Shown in pieces: positions 5,051-7,871 of a stretch of 7,871 nucleotides of DNA. The stretch's first letter is position 1. Every line of letters starts with the position of its first letter. This DNA is from G963677485 sp964519405 (GTDB lineage Bacteria > Armatimonadota > HRBIN16). A program made the translations under genes and the position numbers. Location: assembly GCA_964519405.1 (NCBI GenBank), contig CAZFLA010000157.1, forward strand, positions 1-7,871. The letters are read 5' to 3'. Under the pieces are notes generated by a model. The model was given only the letters and a program-made list of their open reading frames with translations. It did not search any database and was not told the origin of the DNA.

Positions 5051-5991
5051 ATTACATACGCCCAAAGGCGTTGAAACCAGGTGACACAATTGGTGTCATC
5101 GCACCGTCAAGCCCTGTCAGTAATGATGATATTGTTCATCGCTCAGTGGGATGGATCCAAAAACATGGTTATAAAACAGTGGTCGGCAAGAGCTGTTTCG
5201 AGAGGGTAGGTTATCTATCTGGAAACGACGAATGCCGGGCATATGATGTAAACACCATGTTTGCAGATCCCGACATCGATGGTATCATCTGCCTAAAAGG
5301 CGGATACGGAACACCGCGTATTCTAGACCTTCTCGACTATGGGATGATTGCTCGCAATCCCAAGGTGTTTATGGGATACAGTGACATCACTGCGCTTCTT
5401 ATAGCGATATGTCAACGCAGTTACATGACTACTTTTCATGGACCCATGTTAGCGTGTTTTCCGGAAGGTGGAATAGATACATTCACGTTGAACAGCATGA
5501 TGAACCTAATATCATCCACAGAACCAATAGGGTTGCTAGCCAATCCTGAAGGTGTGCCTGCAGTGGAAACTCTGGTTGGTGGTGTTGCCGAGGGCGAGAT
5601 CATTGGCGGAAACCTGTCGCTAGTGTCCGGTTTGGTAGGAACTCCGTATCAACTGGAAGCCAAGGGTAAGTTGCTGCTGTTGGAAGATGTGAACGAAGAG
5701 GAATACCGGGTTGATCGGATGCTAACGCAGCTTAGGTTAGCTGGGGTGTTTGATCAGGCCGCAGGTATCATCTTGGGTACTTGGAGCGGCTGCCATTCAG
5801 AAAATGGATACCCAGGAAACCAGTCTTTGGATGATGTGTTTGATGATGTGGTTAAGCCAGCAGGAAAACCTACCATTAAGCGATTACAGGTGGGGCACTG
5901 TTCTCCAGTAATATCTCTGCCGTTTGGTGTTAAATCGCGACTTAATGCGGATAATGGCATTGTTGAAGTGCTTGATCCCGCATGCCAATAG
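5044..5991 (+). CDS. LD-carboxypeptidase, S66 family (LdcA/YkfA type)
   Basis: Serine peptidase of 315 residues, the usual size for family S66, that removes the terminal D-Ala from tetrapeptide stems of turned-over peptidoglycan by cleaving an L,D bond. The catalytic triad can be read as Ser113 in GYSDIT, Glu214 in LLEDVNEEEYRVDRML and His285 in GHCSP, followed by the conserved PFG (293-295). The N-terminal KPGDTIGVIAPSSP (11-24), the LKGGYGTPRILD block (84-95) and GGNLSLVSGLVGTPY (188-202) are also typical. No signal peptide, so it acts in the cytoplasm. The ATG at 5044 has GGAG at 8 bases and lies inside the end of the preceding M55 gene, indicating translational coupling; an upstream in-frame ATG at 4972 would overlap that gene by 79 bases and is unlikely. 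D-Ala and D-peptides released here fit the neighbouring peptidases and racemase. Confidence 0.9.
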   Translation: MLNYIRPKALKPGDTIGVIAPSSPVSNDDIVHRSVGWIQKHGYKTVVGKSCFERVGYLSGNDECRAYDVNTMFADPDIDGIICLKGGYGTPRILDLLDYGMIARNPKVFMGYSDITALLIAICQRSYMTTFHGPMLACFPEGGIDTFTLNSMMNLISSTEPIGLLANPEGVPAVETLVGGVAEGEIIGGNLSLVSGLVGTPYQLEAKGKLLLLEDVNEEEYRVDRMLTQLRLAGVFDQAAGIILGTWSGCHSENGYPGNQSLDDVFDDVVKPAGKPTIKRLQVGHCSPVISLPFGVKSRLNADNGIVEVLDPACQ

Positions 5992-6002
5992 TAAATAAAA
6001 GT

Positions 6003-6007
6003 AGGAG
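6003..6007 (+). promoter_or_regulatory. Ribosome binding site that fixes the second M55 start
   Basis: AGGAG abuts an in-frame ATG at 6008 with no spacing, but lies 6 bases before ATG 6014. The latter also gives the better family N-terminus (MSKVFISADIEG). Confidence 0.7.
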
Positions 6008-6013
6008 ATGACA

Positions 6014-6814
6014 ATGAGTAAAGTATTCATCAGTGCAGATATAGAGGGAACCACAGGCACCACCGCGTGGTGTGAAACAGAAAAAGACAATGCACAGTAT
6101 CCAAAGTTTGCTGAGCAGATGACCCAAGAAGTCAAGAGCGCATGTTATGCTGCATTGTCGGCTGGTGCATCGGAACTCTTCGTGAAAGATGCACATGGAA
6201 CGGCGCGGAATATCGACGCATTACAGCTCCCTGAGCAAGCTATTCTGATGCGGGGATGGACTCGCGACCCGTATTCTATGATGGCTGGGCTAGATTCCAC
6301 CTTCAAGGCATCGATGCTCGTTGGTTACCATTCAGCCGCGGGTTGGAGTGGTAACCCTATGTCGCACACTATGAACTCACAGAATGTGTATGTGAAGATT
6401 AACGGACATGACTGCAGCGAAACCATGATGAGCGCATATACTTCCTCGTCCTTTGGTGTGCCTTTGGTGTTTATAAGTGGCGATAAACAGATTTGTGCAG
6501 AGGCCAAGCGCCTTAACGAAAACATCACGACCGTTGCTGTGAGCGAGGGTGTCGGCGCTGCATCGATATCCCTTCACCCAAAACTAACTGTTCGTCAAAT
6601 TGCAGACGGAGTTAATGCTGCGTTGTCGGCCGATGTCAGCAAGTGTTTGGTGGAGTTGCCGGACGAGTTTAACGTAGAAATAATGTTTAGAAACCACGAT
6701 GTGGCTTATAGCCGTTCGTGGTATCCAGGAGCGCATCTCGAAGGCACACGAAGCGTGATGTATAACGCCAAAGAATGGCTTGATGTTCTTCGCTTCTTTA
6801 TGTTCGTTCTGTAA
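6014..6814 (+). CDS. D-aminopeptidase, M55 family (DppA type), second copy
   Basis: Complete 266-residue paralogue of the M55 enzyme encoded two genes upstream. The zinc ligands Asp9, Glu11, His61, His106 and Glu136 and the catalytic His118 (MSHTMN) are all kept, so it should be an active metallopeptidase. Long blocks are shared with the first copy (for example YH.AAGW.GNP.SHTMN and the LRFF.FVL end), while the N-terminal 60 residues and the 170-220 region differ clearly. This is an old duplication rather than a recent one. It follows the LD-carboxypeptidase by 22 bases with its own AGGAG site and is the last gene before a strong terminator. It may act on a different D-peptide or co-assemble with the first copy; neither is shown by the sequence. 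Confidence 0.9.
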   Translation: MSKVFISADIEGTTGTTAWCETEKDNAQYPKFAEQMTQEVKSACYAALSAGASELFVKDAHGTARNIDALQLPEQAILMRGWTRDPYSMMAGLDSTFKASMLVGYHSAAGWSGNPMSHTMNSQNVYVKINGHDCSETMMSAYTSSSFGVPLVFISGDKQICAEAKRLNENITTVAVSEGVGAASISLHPKLTVRQIADGVNAALSADVSKCLVELPDEFNVEIMFRNHDVAYSRSWYPGAHLEGTRSVMYNAKEWLDVLRFFMFVL

Positions 6815-6820
6815 TTGAGT

Positions 6821-6863
6821 AACATGGTTCCTAGTTGATATCTCAACTGGGAACCATGTTTTT
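6821..6863 (+). terminator. Strong intrinsic terminator of the peptidase operon
   Basis: Left arm 6821-6838 pairs with right arm 6843-6860 over 18 base pairs, with one G-U pair and a TATC loop. Five Ts end at 6863. It starts 6 bases after the stop of the second M55 gene and separates the operon from the next gene. Confidence 0.9.
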
Positions 6864-6900
6864 CTGTACTGGTGTGCACCTCGCTTCCAGTTGTATCCGA

Positions 6901-6949
6901 TATACTGAAAAACACAATATACCGGAATTGCACTCAATGTAAGTCAATG
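6901..6949 (+). promoter_or_regulatory. Possible promoter and regulator sites ahead of the GH99-like gene
   Basis: TATACT at 6901-6906 matches the -10 consensus at five of six bases but has no clear -35 partner. TCAATG occurs twice (6934-6939 and 6944-6949), exactly one helical turn apart. A promoter is expected here, since a terminator lies just upstream. The exact site is uncertain. Confidence 0.2.
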
Positions 6950-6972
6950 AAGTTATTACGGGGGTTATTAAT

Positions 6973-7871
6973 ATGAAGGATTACCTTGTTGGCGTGTATT
7001 ACTTCGCTGGCTGGTGGCCTAATATGCCTAATAAATACCATACTGCTGGTCGGGACTGGACACCGGAATATTCAGCACGAGTTCCTCTTCTTGGCCGGTA
7101 TGTAGACCAAGCCACTATGGACAAAGAGATCGAAGCGGCGTCTGAACATGGCGTAGACTTCTTTCAAATACTTTGGTATCCGCCTCTATCGGACCCTTCG
7201 CTTGAACCGAATGCAGAGCACCTCAATGATGGTGTTCGGCACTTCATGGCATCGAAAAACTCTCACCTCATGAAATTCAGTATCGAGTATGTGAACCATG
7301 TTCCCTTTGCCATAGATAGTGATCAGAAGTGGTTTAGCACCTGCGAAATGTGGGCCGAATGGATGCATCATCCAAGTTATTTGTGTGTTGGTGGGCGTCC
7401 TGTTTTCAAGGTGCACGGGATATACCAGTTTTTTGATCAGTGTGGGGGAGATGGTGAGCTCGTTGCATCACGCATACAGACACTGCGTGATATCGTGATG
7501 CAAAGCGGATTGCCAAATCCATTGATATCCGCCGGGGTGATGCCATATCATTCTGCTAATGAGTTAACAGCAAGCTTTGACTTTACCACGACATATATGG
7601 ACATGCCGTTGCTGCCTGTAGGTGATACACCTTATCCATATACGAAACTGCTTGATCATGCTTCTCAAGCGTGGCTATATCAATCCGCGAATTCGGATAA
7701 ACCATATATGCCGTATCTGCCATCAGGTTGGGATCCGCGTCCTTGGAAAGATCCGCGCCCATCGTTTATGGCACCAACAGAATCCGAATGGACAGATGCT
7801 TTATCTCAAGTGAAGAGCACTCTAGATCGTTGTCCGCATTTAGGTATTCCATCTGGTCACATAGATAACCA
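6973..7871 (+). CDS. GH99-like / WbsX-like glycan-active protein, N-terminal part
   Basis: Partial gene: 299 codons are read and the frame is open at the right edge. The start GVYYFAGWWP (residues 7-16) is typical of the GH99-like/WbsX-like TIM-barrel family, in which a Y-Y-x-P/A-x-W opening forms the first strand. VDQATMDKEIEAASEHGVDFFQILWYPP (46-73), RPVFKVHG (142-149) and PSGWDPRPW (249-257, compare the family's PGWDNxPR) also fit. Family members hydrolyse or remodel glycans, but many are uncharacterised. No N-terminal signal peptide is seen, which suggests a cytoplasmic enzyme acting on imported or intracellular sugars. The ATG has a G-rich stretch about 9 bases upstream. It follows a strong terminator, so it is a separate transcription unit. 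Assignment rests on pattern recognition; substrate and catalytic residues cannot be given. Confidence 0.65.
   Translation, partial: MKDYLVGVYYFAGWWPNMPNKYHTAGRDWTPEYSARVPLLGRYVDQATMDKEIEAASEHGVDFFQILWYPPLSDPSLEPNAEHLNDGVRHFMASKNSHLMKFSIEYVNHVPFAIDSDQKWFSTCEMWAEWMHHPSYLCVGGRPVFKVHGIYQFFDQCGGDGELVASRIQTLRDIVMQSGLPNPLISAGVMPYHSANELTASFDFTTTYMDMPLLPVGDTPYPYTKLLDHASQAWLYQSANSDKPYMPYLPSGWDPRPWKDPRPSFMAPTESEWTDALSQVKSTLDRCPHLGIPSGHIDN

Noticed and set aside
6584..6937. Minus-strand frame of 117 codons crossing the terminator.
   Set aside because: It reads through the strong hairpin and the second M55 gene in antisense; no family resemblance.

Overview
The window joins two unrelated blocks at a broken tRNA-Gly gene. 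To the left (about 1-2845), every gene lies on the minus strand and looks like one end of an integrated mobile element (prophage, phage satellite or integrative plasmid). To the right (about 2913-7871), every gene lies on the plus strand and looks like a chromosomal metabolic locus. Good Shine-Dalgarno sequences, GTG starts, intermediate base composition and the dppA/ldcA-type gene set point to a bacterium, perhaps Bacillota or a similar anaerobic lineage. The sequence alone does not fix the taxon. A run of 10 Ns at 3844-3853 shows that this is a scaffolded draft assembly.

Mobile element, reading leftwards from the junction. A tyrosine recombinase (integrase) begins about 50 bp from the tRNA remnant. 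A gene-free, partly AT-rich stretch of about 620 bp follows, holding several direct and inverted repeats and a near-consensus leftward promoter. That promoter drives a small Cro/C1-type HTH protein, a PD-(D/E)XK-type nuclease and a primase-polymerase (PrimPol) that runs off the left edge. The last two genes overlap as TAATG and are probably translationally coupled, so this looks like an early control and replication module.

Junction. Positions 2846-2912 match a tRNA-Gly(TCC) from base 8 to the CCA end, but the bases where the 5' acceptor strand should lie cannot pair with the 3' strand. This is what one expects of an att site left after integration into a tRNA gene. The functional, restored tRNA should lie at the other end of the element, left of the window.

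Chromosomal block. An alanine-racemase-family gene (interrupted by the N run) is followed by a compact cluster: D-aminopeptidase (M55, DppA type), LD-carboxypeptidase (S66, LdcA/YkfA type), then a second M55 D-aminopeptidase, closed by a strong intrinsic terminator at 6821-6863. The probable logic is scavenging of D-amino-acid peptides. The LD-carboxypeptidase frees D-Ala from muropeptides, the M55 enzymes split D-amino-acid dipeptides, and the racemase returns D-Ala (possibly also D-Ser) to the L form. A 20-bp near-perfect palindrome ahead of the first dppA-type gene is a candidate operator. After the terminator, a separate transcription unit starts with a GH99-like/WbsX-like glycan-active protein that is cut by the right edge.

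I see no wholly new system. The points most worth following are the tRNA-borne attachment remnant, the racemase with Asn in place of the usual active-site Tyr, the paired M55 genes around the LD-carboxypeptidase, the palindrome, and the repeat-rich gene-free region of the element.
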